Origin: an uncultured Pelagibacteraceae bacterium
GTDB lineage: Bacteria > Pseudomonadota > Alphaproteobacteria > Pelagibacterales > Pelagibacteraceae
Length of the DNA: 45,157 bases
Reading direction: 5' to 3'
NCBI GenBank assembly: GCA_902601705.1
Contig: CACKNV010000008.1
Span: 12,501 to 57,657 of the forward strand
Below the pieces are notes generated by a model. That model was not told where the DNA came from and did not search any database. It saw nothing but the letters and a program-made list of their open reading frames with translations. The translations under genes were made by a program, and so were the position numbers. Of the stretch, positions 1 through 9,870 are shown piece after piece (position 1 is the first letter of the stretch; every line of letters starts with the position of its first letter).

Positions 1-1044
<1,044 letters not shown>

Positions 1045-1054
1045 AATAACGGCG

Positions 1055-1110
1055 CACACTAGCTTTAATAACTTTAAAGTAAATTAAAGTTATTTTTTCG
1101 TTAAAGTGTG
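1055..1110 (-). other. Hairpin in the 16S rRNA leader
   Basis: A 10-base perfect inverted repeat (AATAACTTTA at 1067-1076 with TAAAGTTATT at 1085-1094, 8-base loop) sits inside an outer pairing CACACT (1055-1060) with AGTGTG (1105-1110). It lies directly upstream of the 16S 5' end in the transcribed leader. By position it could take part in antitermination or in processing of the precursor, since 16S precursors are normally cut from a leader-spacer stem by RNase III. That role is inference; the pairing itself is visible. Confidence 0.55.
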
Positions 1111-1244
1111 TACGACAATTTCTTTATTAACCTAGCCGTCCACACTTCTCTTCTTAAATTTACAATTTAAAAAAGCTAAGATTTTGAACTATAAAATCTA
1201 CACACCTCTCCTACAATAAAATATTATTAACGTAGAGGTGAGCG

Positions 1245-1275
1245 CTGGTTTTATTACAATTTAGTAGTAAGTCAA
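1245..1275 (-). promoter_or_regulatory. Candidate rRNA operon promoter
   Basis: On the minus strand a good -35 hexamer TTGACT (1270-1275) is followed after 16 bases by TAAAAC, a four-of-six match to the -10 consensus, and then by a GC-rich stretch (CCAGCGCTC) in the discriminator position, typical of stringently controlled rRNA promoters. It is the best promoter-like arrangement I see upstream of the 16S leader, about 200 bases from the mature 5' end. The weak -10 keeps confidence low. Confidence 0.4.
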
Positions 1276-1364
1276 GGCGTTTATTGACCAAATTATTCAA
1301 TAAAATAAGGCTTTTTTTAACCATCTAACGTTGCATTGCTCACCTTATTTTTATAAAAACAACT

Positions 1365-2711
1365 ATGGCGATAATTCAAAAAATAGCTGGTTTTTTCAAA
1401 AAAAAAAGTAACCTTTTATCACTTTTAAATAGTCGAGATTTAAAAATTCAAAAATTTAACCCACTCATAATAGTGTCATTTTTAATTGTTTTTTCATCAA
1501 TATTTTTTATTTCATCAAGTCTAATTAATGTAAAAAATAAAGAGCATGCAAGTAATTTGAAGGAAATTACAGAAACAAGTGAATTTTCTAATTTAACAAA
1601 CTATTTAATTTCAAAAATAAATAGTCCGTATGAGGAAATAAGTTATGTTATTAAAAATAACGACTCAGTAGAAAAAATATTAAATAAATTTATGATAAAT
1701 AATACTGATATTAAAAAGATATCTGCTGAATTAAAAAAACAAAAACTTACAAACATATATTCTGGGAGAAAACTTAATCTTATATTTAAAAAATTGGATG
1801 ACGGATCTAATACAGTAATTAATTTTATCTATCCTATTAATAAAACTACAAGTGTTGTAATCAGGAAATCTCAAAATAATTTCATTATTAAAAAAAATAT
1901 TTTACAACTAAATAAAAAAGAGGTGGTAATAAAGAAAATTATTAAAAACAATCTATATAATTCTGCTGTAGAGTCTGGGGTCGAGCCAAATATAATAGTT
2001 GAATTTGCAAGAATTTTTGGGTTTGAGGTTGATTTTCAAAGAGATATTAGAAAAGGAGATTGGTTTGAGATATTATATGAAAAATTTGAAGATGATAATA
2101 ATAAGGTAAGAGATACTGGTAAAATAATTTATGCTTCTATGTATGTGAATGGAGAAGAATTAAATCTTTATAATTTTAAATATAAAGATGAGGAAGAATA
2201 TTATGATATTAAAGGAAAAAGTATAACTAAATCTTTAATGAAAACTCCTATTAATGGTGCACGTTTATCTTCATCTTTTGGTATGAGAAAACATCCTATA
2301 TTAGGATATAACAAAATGCATCGAGGAACTGATTTTGCTGCTCCAAGTGGTACGCCAATTATGGCTTCGGGATCAGGAACAGTTACAAGAGCAAGATGGT
2401 GTGGTGGTGGTGGAAACTGTGTAAAAATAAAACATAATTCAACTTATGAAACAATTTACGCTCATATGAAAGCATTTGCTAAAGGAATTAAAGAAGGAAG
2501 AAAAGTTAAACAAGGTCAAATTATTGGCTATGTGGGATCAACCGGGTTATCAACTGGCCCTCACCTGCACTATGAAGTTATAGTTAACGGAAAAAAAGTA
2601 AACTCACAAAAACTTAAACTGCCTTCGGGCAAAATACTTAAGGGTGAAGAGAGAAAACAATTTGAATTAGATAGAATTAAAATTGACTTAAAATTAAGTA
2701 GTTTAAGATAA
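1365..2711 (+). CDS. M23 family murein DD-endopeptidase (MepM-like)
   Basis: Zinc metallopeptidase that cleaves peptide cross-links of peptidoglycan in the periplasm. A single hydrophobic segment at about residues 31-53 anchors it to the inner membrane with the bulk outside. Residues about 90-150 (YVIKNNDSVEKILNKF and following) resemble the LysM-like/OapA module of MepM-type proteins. The C-terminal M23 (lysostaphin) domain, about 295-410, carries the zinc ligands H319 and D323 (HRGTD) and the HLH pair H400/H402. The length of 448 residues fits the family. It is the only plus-strand gene between the rRNA operon and the converging prfA group, so it is probably transcribed alone. The ATG at 1365 is chosen because it precedes the membrane anchor. 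Confidence 0.93.
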   Translation: MAIIQKIAGFFKKKSNLLSLLNSRDLKIQKFNPLIIVSFLIVFSSIFFISSSLINVKNKEHASNLKEITETSEFSNLTNYLISKINSPYEEISYVIKNNDSVEKILNKFMINNTDIKKISAELKKQKLTNIYSGRKLNLIFKKLDDGSNTVINFIYPINKTTSVVIRKSQNNFIIKKNILQLNKKEVVIKKIIKNNLYNSAVESGVEPNIIVEFARIFGFEVDFQRDIRKGDWFEILYEKFEDDNNKVRDTGKIIYASMYVNGEELNLYNFKYKDEEEYYDIKGKSITKSLMKTPINGARLSSSFGMRKHPILGYNKMHRGTDFAAPSGTPIMASGSGTVTRARWCGGGGNCVKIKHNSTYETIYAHMKAFAKGIKEGRKVKQGQIIGYVGSTGLSTGPHLHYEVIVNGKKVNSQKLKLPSGKILKGEERKQFELDRIKIDLKLSSLR

Positions 2712-2714
2712 TTA

Positions 2715-3092
2715 TTAATTAGATGTTAGTTGAGTTTTTTTTTCTGAAGTCTCTTCTTTAGTAAAACCTTTTTCATGAACAGTTTTGTCAAAATCATTCT
2801 CCCTTTTATCATTAAGTTCATTAAACCGTCTTAAAAAATGATCAGCGTGTTGTAAGTAATTTTGTGCTAAAACTGGATCACCATTACTTTGTGCATCTTT
2901 AGCAAGTTGTTGGTATTTTTGCATAGTTTTCTCTACACTATGTATGTTATTCATTGAACCGTTTCTAGCAAAACTCATGTTACCGTTATTACTCAAGCTA
3001 TTAGAATTGCTAGAGTTTAATGAACCTCCTCTTCTTCTAAAATTATTTTTTTGAGGTCTTGATCTAAAATTTCTTCTTCTATTATTATTCAT
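2715..3092 (-). CDS. DUF4167 domain protein
   Basis: A 125-residue basic, low-complexity protein. The N-terminus is Arg/Asn-rich (MNNNRRRNFRSR), followed by a Ser/Asn-rich stretch and a conserved helical core (about 50-95, VEKTMQKYQQLAKDAQSNGD then LAQNYLQHADHFLRR), which is the DUF4167 signature of alphaproteobacteria. The Arg-rich start suggests nucleic-acid binding; the function is not established. It follows prmC with only one junction base, the usual alphaproteobacterial order prfA-prmC-DUF4167, and converges on the M23 gene with a 3-base gap. The core match is clear. Confidence 0.88.
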   Translation of the reverse strand: MNNNRRRNFRSRPQKNNFRRRGGSLNSSNSNSLSNNGNMSFARNGSMNNIHSVEKTMQKYQQLAKDAQSNGDPVLAQNYLQHADHFLRRFNELNDKRENDFDKTVHEKGFTKEETSEKKTQLTSN

Positions 3093-3932
3093 TTATATTT
3101 TTATAGCTAATACACATCTGACGTTGTTTTTATAATCTTTTATAACGTTTTTTATTCTAAAATTATTTTCAATTAGTACTTTTGAAACTTTTTTAATTTG
3201 CTCATTTCCAATTTCTAAGGCGAGCATACCATTAATCTTTAAAATATCTTTGGATTTGTAAATAACTTTTTTAATAACGTCAAGTCCATCATTTCCACCA
3301 TCTAAGGCCATTCTAGGTTCATGTTTTTTTATATCGTCACTTAAATTTTTAATATCTTTTCTCATTATATAGGGAGGGTTAGATACAATTAAATCAAACT
3401 TTTTATTTATAACTTCAACTAAAGATTTATTTAAAAACTTTACTTTACAGGAAACATTGTGCTTAAAAGCGTTCTTTTTTGCTATTAATATTGCATTTCT
3501 GGAAATATCAATTCCTATTCCATTAGAATGCTCTAAATTATCAAGTAAACTAATGATAATACATCCTGAACCAGTCCCGATATCCAAAATTGATATTTTT
3601 TTTTCTTTGTATATTTTTAATATTTGATCTACTAAAATTTCAGTATCCGGTCTAGGAATTAACGTATCTTTACTAACGATAAACCTTTTACTCCAAAATT
3701 CTTTTTCTTCAAGAATGTAGGCTATTGGTTCATTATTAGATCTTCTTTTTAAATAATTTTTAAAAACTAAAATATCTTCTTTACTAATTTTTTTATCTAA
3801 GTGTGTTAAAATTTCCTCTCTAGACTTTTTTAAAGTTTTAGATAGTAATATCTCAGAGTCTAAAATATGTGATGTAATATTATTATTCTTAAGCAGATTT
3901 GAACCCGCTTTGATTATTTTAAATGTATTCAT
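3093..3932 (-). CDS. prmC: Release factor glutamine N5-methyltransferase PrmC
   Basis: Transfers a methyl group from SAM to the glutamine of the GGQ motif of peptide release factors, needed for efficient termination. It has an N-terminal helical domain (about 1-75) and a Rossmann methyltransferase domain with IPRPDTE (92-98), the SAM-binding loop DIGTGSG (117-123) and the catalytic NPPY (185-188) that grips the glutamine side chain. At 279 residues it is normal length. The start overlaps the prfA stop by 4 bases, so substrate and enzyme are translationally coupled. The C-terminus ends in RCVLAIKI. Confidence 0.96.
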   Translation of the reverse strand: MNTFKIIKAGSNLLKNNNITSHILDSEILLSKTLKKSREEILTHLDKKISKEDILVFKNYLKRRSNNEPIAYILEEKEFWSKRFIVSKDTLIPRPDTEILVDQILKIYKEKKISILDIGTGSGCIIISLLDNLEHSNGIGIDISRNAILIAKKNAFKHNVSCKVKFLNKSLVEVINKKFDLIVSNPPYIMRKDIKNLSDDIKKHEPRMALDGGNDGLDVIKKVIYKSKDILKINGMLALEIGNEQIKKVSKVLIENNFRIKNVIKDYKNNVRCVLAIKI

Positions 3933-5005
3933 GCTTTTAAATTTTCTAGTTTCAGGTTTTGCTCTTTTAATCGAAGCTCTTGGTTCATTTCTTCATGAAT
4001 TTCCCCGCTTAAAAATTCATCTAATTTATGCAATGTTAAATTGATTCTATGATCAGTTACTCTTCCTTGAGGAAAATTATAAGTTCTAATCCTTTCTGAT
4101 CTATCGCCGGATCCTATTTGACTTCTTCTATTGCTTGATCTTTCTTGATCTTTTTTTCTTTTCTCAGCCTCATAAACTCTCGATCGTAAAATTTTTAATG
4201 CTTTGGCTTTATTTTTGTGCTGAGATTTTTCATCTTGCTGACTAACTACTACACCACTAGGCATGTGTGTAATTCTAACAGCGCTGTCTGTTGTATTAAC
4301 TGATTGCCCGCCTGGTCCTCCAGCTCTAAAAACATCTATTCTTAAATCAGATTCTTTTATTTCTACGTCAACTTCTTCAGCCTCTGGTAGAACAGCTACT
4401 GTAGCCGCTGATGTATGTACTCTTCCCTGCGTTTCGGTCTCAGGTATTCGTTGGACCCTGTGTACTCCTGACTCATATTTAAGATAAGAATAAATATCAT
4501 TTCCATTAACAGAAAAAATTACCTCTTTGAACCCTCCAGCTTCACTTTTAGAAATATTAATAATTTCTAATTTCCATTTTTTTTTTGAGCAAACTTTTTC
4601 ATACATCTTGAAAAGGTCTGCACAAAAAAGTGAAGCTTCTAATCCTCCAGTTCCAGCTCTAATTTCCACTATTGCATTTTTACTATCATCTTCATCTTTT
4701 GGTAATAGAAATACTTTTAATTTATTCTCATTTTTTTCTTTTTTTTCTTTTATCTCGTTTAAATCTTTTTGTGCTAGTTCTATAATTTCTTTATCGTTAG
4801 ATTTATCTTGAACTATGTTGAGTAAATCATTCTGCTCGTTTTCAAAATCTAAATACTCTTTAGCGACTTTAATAATATTTCCTAAATTTGAGTACTCTTT
4901 AGATTTTTTTGCATACAATTTAGAGTCAATATTTCCTGATGAAAGCTCTTTTTCCAACGCATTATGCCTATAAATAATGTCTCTCACTTTATCAATTGGT
5001 ACCAT
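3929..5005 (-). CDS. prfA: Peptide chain release factor 1
   Basis: Recognises UAA and UAG stop codons and triggers peptidyl-tRNA hydrolysis on the ribosome. The GGQ tripeptide is at 232-234 within [21 protein letters not shown]-type context, and the codon-reading PxT motif is PET at 188-190, identifying RF1 rather than RF2. The length of 358 residues is typical. It is first in a tight cluster with prmC and DUF4167; the gap to ispG upstream is 9 bases, so transcription probably continues from lysC-ispG. Start chosen at the ATG giving the usual VPIDKV N-terminus. Confidence 0.98.
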   Translation of the reverse strand: MVPIDKVRDIIYRHNALEKELSSGNIDSKLYAKKSKEYSNLGNIIKVAKEYLDFENEQNDLLNIVQDKSNDKEIIELAQKDLNEIKEKKEKNENKLKVFLLPKDEDDSKNAIVEIRAGTGGLEASLFCADLFKMYEKVCSKKKWKLEIINISKSEAGGFKEVIFSVNGNDIYSYLKYESGVHRVQRIPETETQGRVHTSAATVAVLPEAEEVDVEIKESDLRIDVFRAGGPGGQSVNTTDSAVRITHMPSGVVVSQQDEKSQHKNKAKALKILRSRVYEAEKRKKDQERSSNRRSQIGSGDRSERIRTYNFPQGRVTDHRINLTLHKLDEFLSGEIHEEMNQELRLKEQNLKLENLKA

Positions 5006-5014
5006 AATAAAGTT

Positions 5015-6100
5015 TTATTCTTTTGTTTTTTCTTCCACTAGTTTAACTACTTTTTCAATAATTTGTGAACTCGGTACTTTGGTATGAGGAATTCCTGAGA
5101 GGTATAAAAGGTTTTTATCTTTTCCACCGCCCGTCAAACCAATTTCTGTTTGAGCGGCTTCGCCTGGTCCATTAACTACGCATCCTATTATCGATAGATT
5201 AATAGGTTTTTTAATATGAGCTAATTTTTTCTCTAAAATTTTTACTGTTTCAATTACCGGAAAAGCTTGTCTAGCACATGATGGACAAGAAATAATGTTA
5301 ACTCCTCTTGATCGAATACCTAGTGATTTAAGAATTTCATAACCTGCCTTCACTTCATCAACTGGATCTGATGATAAAGAAACTCTAATAGTATCTCCTA
5401 TACCTTCCATTAAAAGCTGTCCAATACCTATTGAGGACTTAATGCTGCCTGTAAATAATCCTCCTGCCTCTGTTACTCCTAAGTGTAAAGGATAATTACA
5501 AATTTTTGATAACTTTTTGTAAGCTTTTACTGTTAAAAATATGTCTGAAGACTTCACACTTATTTTAAAATTAAAAAAATCACTATCCTCTAAAAGTTTT
5601 ATATTTTGTTGTGCGCTTTCTACTAGAGCCTCAGGACAAGGCTCTTTATATTTTTCTAATAAATTTTTATCTAAAGAACCAGCATTAACCCCAATACGAA
5701 TTGAGCAATTATTGCTTTTAGCTGCTTTTACAACCTCAAGAACTTTATTGTTAGTTCCAATATTGCCAGGATTTATTCTTAAGCAACTCGCACCCATTTC
5801 TGCTGCCTCTATAGCTCTTTTGTAATGAAAATGAATGTCTGCAACTATGGGTACAGAAACTTCCTTAATTATATTTTTAAGCGCTTTTGTTGATCTCTCA
5901 TCGGGACATGAAACTCGAACTATATCTGCTCCCGCTTCCTCTAAAGAAAGAATTTGTTTAACTGTACTCTTCACATCAGTTGTTAGAGTATTTGTCATAG
6001 ATTGAACACTTATCGGAGCGTCACCCCCAACGCTTACTTTGCCTACTTTAATTTTCTTAGTAGTTTTTCTTTTAATTATTCTATGAGGTCTTATTTCCAT
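5015..6100 (-). CDS. ispG: 4-hydroxy-3-methylbut-2-en-1-yl diphosphate synthase
   Basis: Penultimate enzyme of the MEP isoprenoid pathway: reduces methylerythritol cyclodiphosphate to HMBPP with a [4Fe-4S] cluster. The N-terminal TIM barrel starts with the family signature around 20-40 ([19 protein letters not shown]), and the cluster ligands C272 and C275 (SCPSCAR) and C307 ([11 protein letters not shown]) are in place, with the usual glutamate at 314. At 361 residues it lacks the insertion seen in plant/chlamydial forms. Its ATG overlaps the lysC stop in a TAATG junction, so it is coupled to lysC. Confidence 0.97.
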   Translation of the reverse strand: MEIRPHRIIKRKTTKKIKVGKVSVGGDAPISVQSMTNTLTTDVKSTVKQILSLEEAGADIVRVSCPDERSTKALKNIIKEVSVPIVADIHFHYKRAIEAAEMGASCLRINPGNIGTNNKVLEVVKAAKSNNCSIRIGVNAGSLDKNLLEKYKEPCPEALVESAQQNIKLLEDSDFFNFKISVKSSDIFLTVKAYKKLSKICNYPLHLGVTEAGGLFTGSIKSSIGIGQLLMEGIGDTIRVSLSSDPVDEVKAGYEILKSLGIRSRGVNIISCPSCARQAFPVIETVKILEKKLAHIKKPINLSIIGCVVNGPGEAAQTEIGLTGGGKDKNLLYLSGIPHTKVPSSQIIEKVVKLVEEKTKE

Positions 6101-7311
6101 TAATCTAAATCAAAAATTGTGTGTAATTTTTTTATAGCCTTTAAAATATTATTTTCTTCAATAATTACTGAAAGTTTAATTTCTGATGTTGAAATTGCCA
6201 AAATATTTATATTTTCATCAGATAAAGCTCTAAACATTCTATATGTTACTCCGGGTGTGGAAACCATCCCTGCACCTACTATTGAAAGTTTTGCAACTTT
6301 ATCATTATAAATTATTTCTTTATAATTAATTTTGGCATTTTCTTTTAGTATCTTTATAGTCTTAGAAACATCATCTCTTTTGACAGTAAAAGTGATGTCT
6401 GTAGTTTTTTGATCTGAAGAAATATTTTGAATTACCATATCAACATTTATCTGAGCTTTGTTCAAAGGCTCAAAAGTATTTGCAGCAACACCGGGTTTAT
6501 CCTCTACACCTGTAATTGTGATTTTTGCATCATCTTTAGAGTAAGCTACTCCAGTAACACTTTTAGAATAATCAATATTATCTTGATTGAATATTTTTGT
6601 ACCTTTCCTTTCTGTAAATGTTGATTTTACCTCTAAGGGAATGTCATACATCATAGCTGTTTGCACAGCAGATGACTGCATAACTTTTGCCCCCAAGGAC
6701 GACAGTTCAAGCATCTCATCAAAAGATATTTTGTCAATTTTTTTTGCAACTGGAATTTTATTTGGGTCAGTTGAAAAAACACCATCGACATCTGTGTATA
6801 TTTCACAACTATCAGCGCTAAATATTTTGGCAACGGCAACGGCTGTAGCATCAGATCCTCCTCTTCCTATTGTTGTAATGTCTCCGTTTTTAGAAATTCC
6901 TTGAAAACCAGGTATAATTGCTACACCGTCTTCATCCAAATAATTTTTTATTTTTTCTACATGCATATTTATTATTCTTGCATTAGTGTGCTCACCTTCA
7001 GTAAGTATAGGTATTTGCCAATTTAACCAAGACTTTGCCTTTATATTCATTTTAATAAGAGCTCCCGAGAGTAACGCGCATGTTACTTGCTCTCCAGATG
7101 ATAAAAGAACGTCAAGCTCTCTTTTATTGAACTCCTCTGAAATTTCATTAGAAAGTTTTATGAGTTCATTAGTATTACCTGCCATCGCAGAGACTACAGC
7201 AATAATTTTACTCCCTGAAGATACCTCTTTTTTGATAATATTAGCAACATGTTGGATTCTTTCAGTTGATCCAACAGATGTTCCGCCAAACTTTAGTACT
7301 TTTTTAACCAT
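6100..7311 (-). CDS. lysC: Aspartate kinase
   Basis: Phosphorylates aspartate as the first step to lysine/DAP, threonine and methionine. The kinase domain opens with KFGGTS (7-12) and contains the [11 protein letters not shown] nucleotide/substrate loop; two ACT domains fill about 260-403, the site of allosteric feedback by lysine and/or threonine. At 403 residues it is the monofunctional alphaproteobacterial type. It is the first gene of the minus-strand group that runs into ispG and prfA, and is divergent from ubiG with a 58-base AT-rich gap that must contain both promoters. Confidence 0.97.
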   Translation of the reverse strand: MVKKVLKFGGTSVGSTERIQHVANIIKKEVSSGSKIIAVVSAMAGNTNELIKLSNEISEEFNKRELDVLLSSGEQVTCALLSGALIKMNIKAKSWLNWQIPILTEGEHTNARIINMHVEKIKNYLDEDGVAIIPGFQGISKNGDITTIGRGGSDATAVAVAKIFSADSCEIYTDVDGVFSTDPNKIPVAKKIDKISFDEMLELSSLGAKVMQSSAVQTAMMYDIPLEVKSTFTERKGTKIFNQDNIDYSKSVTGVAYSKDDAKITITGVEDKPGVAANTFEPLNKAQINVDMVIQNISSDQKTTDITFTVKRDDVSKTIKILKENAKINYKEIIYNDKVAKLSIVGAGMVSTPGVTYRMFRALSDENINILAISTSEIKLSVIIEENNILKAIKKLHTIFDLD

Positions 7312-7369
7312 TTCAGAATGTAATATAATAAAATATAGATATTAATATAAATTTAAAAGTATTTACAAA

Positions 7370-8098
7370 ATGAGTACTACTATAAATAAAGAGGAAATTC
7401 AAAAGTTTTCAAAATTATCAGATGAATGGTGGGATGTAGATGGGAAATTTAAACCTCTTCATATGTTTAATCCCATCAGAATAGAATACATAACAGAGAA
7501 TATTAAAAAACATTACAAAATTAAAAAGGATAGTGCTAATTTTTTAAAAGATTTGAATATTTTAGATATTGGATGCGGTGGCGGTCTGATAAGTGAACCA
7601 ATGGCTCGACTTGGAGCTAATGTAACTGGAATAGATGCTTCTGAAAAAAATGTAAAAATTGCTAAATTACATTCTGAAAAAAATGGTCTTAAAATAAATT
7701 ATATTAATACTTCTCCTGAAAAGTTAAATGAACTAGAAAAATTTGATATCATATTAAATCTCGAAATAATTGAGCATGTTAATGATGTTAATTTATATAT
7801 TAAATCTTGTAATAAATTATTAAAAAAGAATGGTTTAATGTTTACAGCAACTCTTAATAGGTCTTTTATGTCTTATATAAAAGCAATAATAGGTGCTGAA
7901 TATATTTTAAGATGGCTTCCAATTGGCACTCATGATTGGAACAAATTCCTAAAACCTGAGGAGCTAGAAAAACTTTTAAACCTAGAAAAATTTTCTACAG
8001 TTGATATTAAAGGTTTAAATTTTAATCCATTCTTAAATAAGTGGAAAAAATCAAATAATTTATCAGTAAACTATATAATTAGTAGTGTAAAAAACTAA
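7370..8098 (+). CDS. ubiG: Ubiquinone biosynthesis O-methyltransferase UbiG
   Basis: SAM-dependent methylase acting on both O-methylation steps of ubiquinone synthesis. It has the typical start with EWWD (19-22) and PLHMFNPIR (29-37), the SAM loop DIGCGGG (66-72) and LNLEIIEHV as post-motif I/II region. 242 residues, normal. The hydrophobic segment after RSFMSYIKAI likely touches the membrane, where the substrate lies. Stands alone on the plus strand between lysC and DUF1178; its last 4 bases overlap the convergent DUF1178 gene. The lysC-ubiG pairing is also common in alphaproteobacteria. Confidence 0.96.
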   Translation: MSTTINKEEIQKFSKLSDEWWDVDGKFKPLHMFNPIRIEYITENIKKHYKIKKDSANFLKDLNILDIGCGGGLISEPMARLGANVTGIDASEKNVKIAKLHSEKNGLKINYINTSPEKLNELEKFDIILNLEIIEHVNDVNLYIKSCNKLLKKNGLMFTATLNRSFMSYIKAIIGAEYILRWLPIGTHDWNKFLKPEELEKLLNLEKFSTVDIKGLNFNPFLNKWKKSNNLSVNYIISSVKN

Positions 8099-8517
8099 TT
8101 ATTTTTATTGACCCAGGGAATTGAAATTAAATTTATCCCTTCTTCAGACAATTCCTCTTTTTCTTCAGGTGTCGCCTTCCCATATATTGCTCTCTTACTT
8201 TTTTTATCATAAAAGATTTCTCTTACTTTTTTGGTAAAGTCTTTTTCAACATAATCAAAGTTTTTTTCAACAAAATTTCTTAACTTTAAAAGATTATTTT
8301 TTTCATTTTTTAATTGATCATTTGTTATTTCAATTTGATCATAATCATTTTTAGAACTTGAGATCATTGGAGACATAATTGATTTTTTAATCTTTTTTGA
8401 AGAACAATATATACATTCTAATAAATTTTTATTATTTAACTTATCAAACTCAGCTGAATTAGAGAACCAGCTTTCAAATTCATGTTCATTATTACATTTT
8501 AGATTATACTTGATCAT
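8095..8517 (-). CDS. DUF1178 family protein
   Basis: A 140-residue soluble protein. The N-terminus MIKYNLKC...HEFESWF with C8, H12, C35 and C38 forms a rubredoxin/zinc-ribbon-like set of ligands, followed by the DUF1178 middle (KSIMSPMISS) and a conserved C-terminal part (RAIYGKATPEEKEELSEEGI). Family function is unknown to me; a small metal-binding role is inferred from the cysteines. Only 4 bases from argJ, with which it may be co-transcribed. In other alphaproteobacteria DUF1178 genes also sit next to argJ and ubiG. Confidence 0.88.
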   Translation of the reverse strand: MIKYNLKCNNEHEFESWFSNSAEFDKLNNKNLLECIYCSSKKIKKSIMSPMISSSKNDYDQIEITNDQLKNEKNNLLKLRNFVEKNFDYVEKDFTKKVREIFYDKKSKRAIYGKATPEEKEELSEEGINLISIPWVNKNN

Positions 8518-8521
8518 TTAA

Positions 8522-9826
8522 TTAATTTCTGTAGTCAGCATTTATATTTATATAATCATGGGTAAAATCACATGTATAACATTTAAATGCATCGTTTCCA
8601 AGTTTCAAATTAACCTCAATTTCAATTGCTCCCCACTCCATATATTCTTTTAATTTCTTTTCGTCATATGTTTCAGAAATTTTTCCATTTTCTGCAACTA
8701 CAAAATTACCAATTTTTATTTTTAATTTTTTTTGATCTACTATTTCACCTGATTTTCCTATTCCCATTGCAATCCTTCCCCAATTTGGGTCTTCACCTGC
8801 AATAGCTGTTTTTATCAATGGTGAATTAGCAATTGAAAAAGCAATATTTTTTGCGCTTCCTAAAGATTTTGCATTAATTACATTTATCGTTACGAATTTT
8901 TTTGCCCCTTCTCCGTCTACTACAATTTGTTTGGCTAAATTTAAACAAAGTTTTTTTAATGCAATTTCAAACTTCTGTACAACTTTATCAGTTAAAGAAA
9001 TATTTTGACCAAGTTTAATTGCTCTTGTGGAAAAAATTGAAACCATATCATTAGTTGATTGATCGCTATCAACTGTTATTGCGTTAAAGGAGTTAGCAAC
9101 AGCTCTTTTTAAGAGAGTTTTTAACAAGTTAGAGTTGATATCAGCATTTGTAAAAATGAATGAAAGCATTGTTGCTAAATTTGGAGCTATCATGCCAGAT
9201 CCTTTTGCAATGCCACAGATTTTTATTAGTTCATCTCCGATTATTATCTCCTCATAAGCTAATTTTGGCTTTGTGTCTGTTGTCATGATCGCGGAGGCAA
9301 TTTTTATCCAAAACATTTTATTGTGCTGGGCTCTAAGTAAGTTTACTAATTCCTGTAGGCGATCTTTAATTGGCTCAACAGGAAACTCTTCTCCGATAAC
9401 GCCTGTTGAAGCAAATATTAAATCTTTGATTTTAATAGTTTCACTAGTTCCTTTCTGGTTTTTAGACTCTTTTATCGTAAGAATTCTAGATAAATTTTTT
9501 GCCAATATATCGATACTCTCTTTTCCTTGTTTTCCCGTAAAAGTATTTGCATTTTTTGTGTTAACTAATAACCCTTTAATTATTTTTTTATGAGAATTAT
9601 TGTTCCAAGGAATGAATTCTGATGTTACACTATTTGTGGTAGTTAATGTGGCGTAATTAGCTCCGTTACTAAAATAAAATAGGGCTAAATCGTCTCTACC
9701 ATCCTTATACAAATCAGCTGATATAGAGGACATTTCTAATCCCTCTATTTGTTTGAGGTTTTGAAACTCACCCATTTTAGATAACTTAGCTTTATCGTTT
9801 AAAAAATTTTTAATATTTATTGTCAT
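8522..9826 (-). CDS. argJ: Bifunctional ornithine acetyltransferase / N-acetylglutamate synthase
   Basis: Transfers the acetyl group from N-acetylornithine back to glutamate, allowing the cyclic arginine pathway. The proenzyme self-cleaves between A218 and T219 in NLATM, giving alpha and beta chains with T219 as nucleophile; this motif and the downstream SFNAITVDSDQSTND and AGEDPNWGRIAMGIGKSGE signatures are intact. 434 residues, slightly longer than average because of an insertion around 117-132. Whether it is mono- or bifunctional cannot be told from sequence. argB lies elsewhere in this window (23156). Confidence 0.96.
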   Translation of the reverse strand: MTINIKNFLNDKAKLSKMGEFQNLKQIEGLEMSSISADLYKDGRDDLALFYFSNGANYATLTTTNSVTSEFIPWNNNSHKKIIKGLLVNTKNANTFTGKQGKESIDILAKNLSRILTIKESKNQKGTSETIKIKDLIFASTGVIGEEFPVEPIKDRLQELVNLLRAQHNKMFWIKIASAIMTTDTKPKLAYEEIIIGDELIKICGIAKGSGMIAPNLATMLSFIFTNADINSNLLKTLLKRAVANSFNAITVDSDQSTNDMVSIFSTRAIKLGQNISLTDKVVQKFEIALKKLCLNLAKQIVVDGEGAKKFVTINVINAKSLGSAKNIAFSIANSPLIKTAIAGEDPNWGRIAMGIGKSGEIVDQKKLKIKIGNFVVAENGKISETYDEKKLKEYMEWGAIEIEVNLKLGNDAFKCYTCDFTHDYININADYRN

Positions 9827-9870
9827 TATTACAGTTTAATTTAAATTAATAATACATATATAGGTGTATA

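Larger units (their letters stand above)
1045..1364 (-). other. 16S leader and divergent promoter region
   Basis: This 320-base stretch separates the 16S gene (minus) from the M23 peptidase gene (plus) and has no convincing ORF. It holds a strong hairpin next to the 16S 5' end, a second imperfect inverted repeat (CACCTCtcCTAC...GTAGAGGTG, 1203-1240) and a candidate rRNA promoter near 1245-1275. The short repeated motif CACAC-TTCTCTTC / CACAC-CTCTCCT occurs at about 1140-1155 and 1200-1212. I see no tRNA in it. The promoter of the M23 gene must also lie in the 1241-1364 part but I cannot point to a clear box. Confidence 0.7.

Noticed and set aside
1331-1364. Promoter for the M23 gene (TTGCAT ... 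TAAAAA)
   Set aside because: The -10 would lie only about 6 bases from the ATG, leaving no room for a transcribed ribosome binding site.
4263-4811. Two plus-strand ORFs opposite prfA
   Set aside because: They mirror the conserved GGQ and central domains of release factor 1; no independent evidence.
6587-6904. Antisense ORF inside lysC
   Set aside because: Opposite conserved aspartate kinase sequence; no start signal or similarity.
8522-9826. argJ as evidence of a broken arginine pathway because argB is far away
   Set aside because: Scattered arg genes are normal in alphaproteobacteria and both genes look intact.
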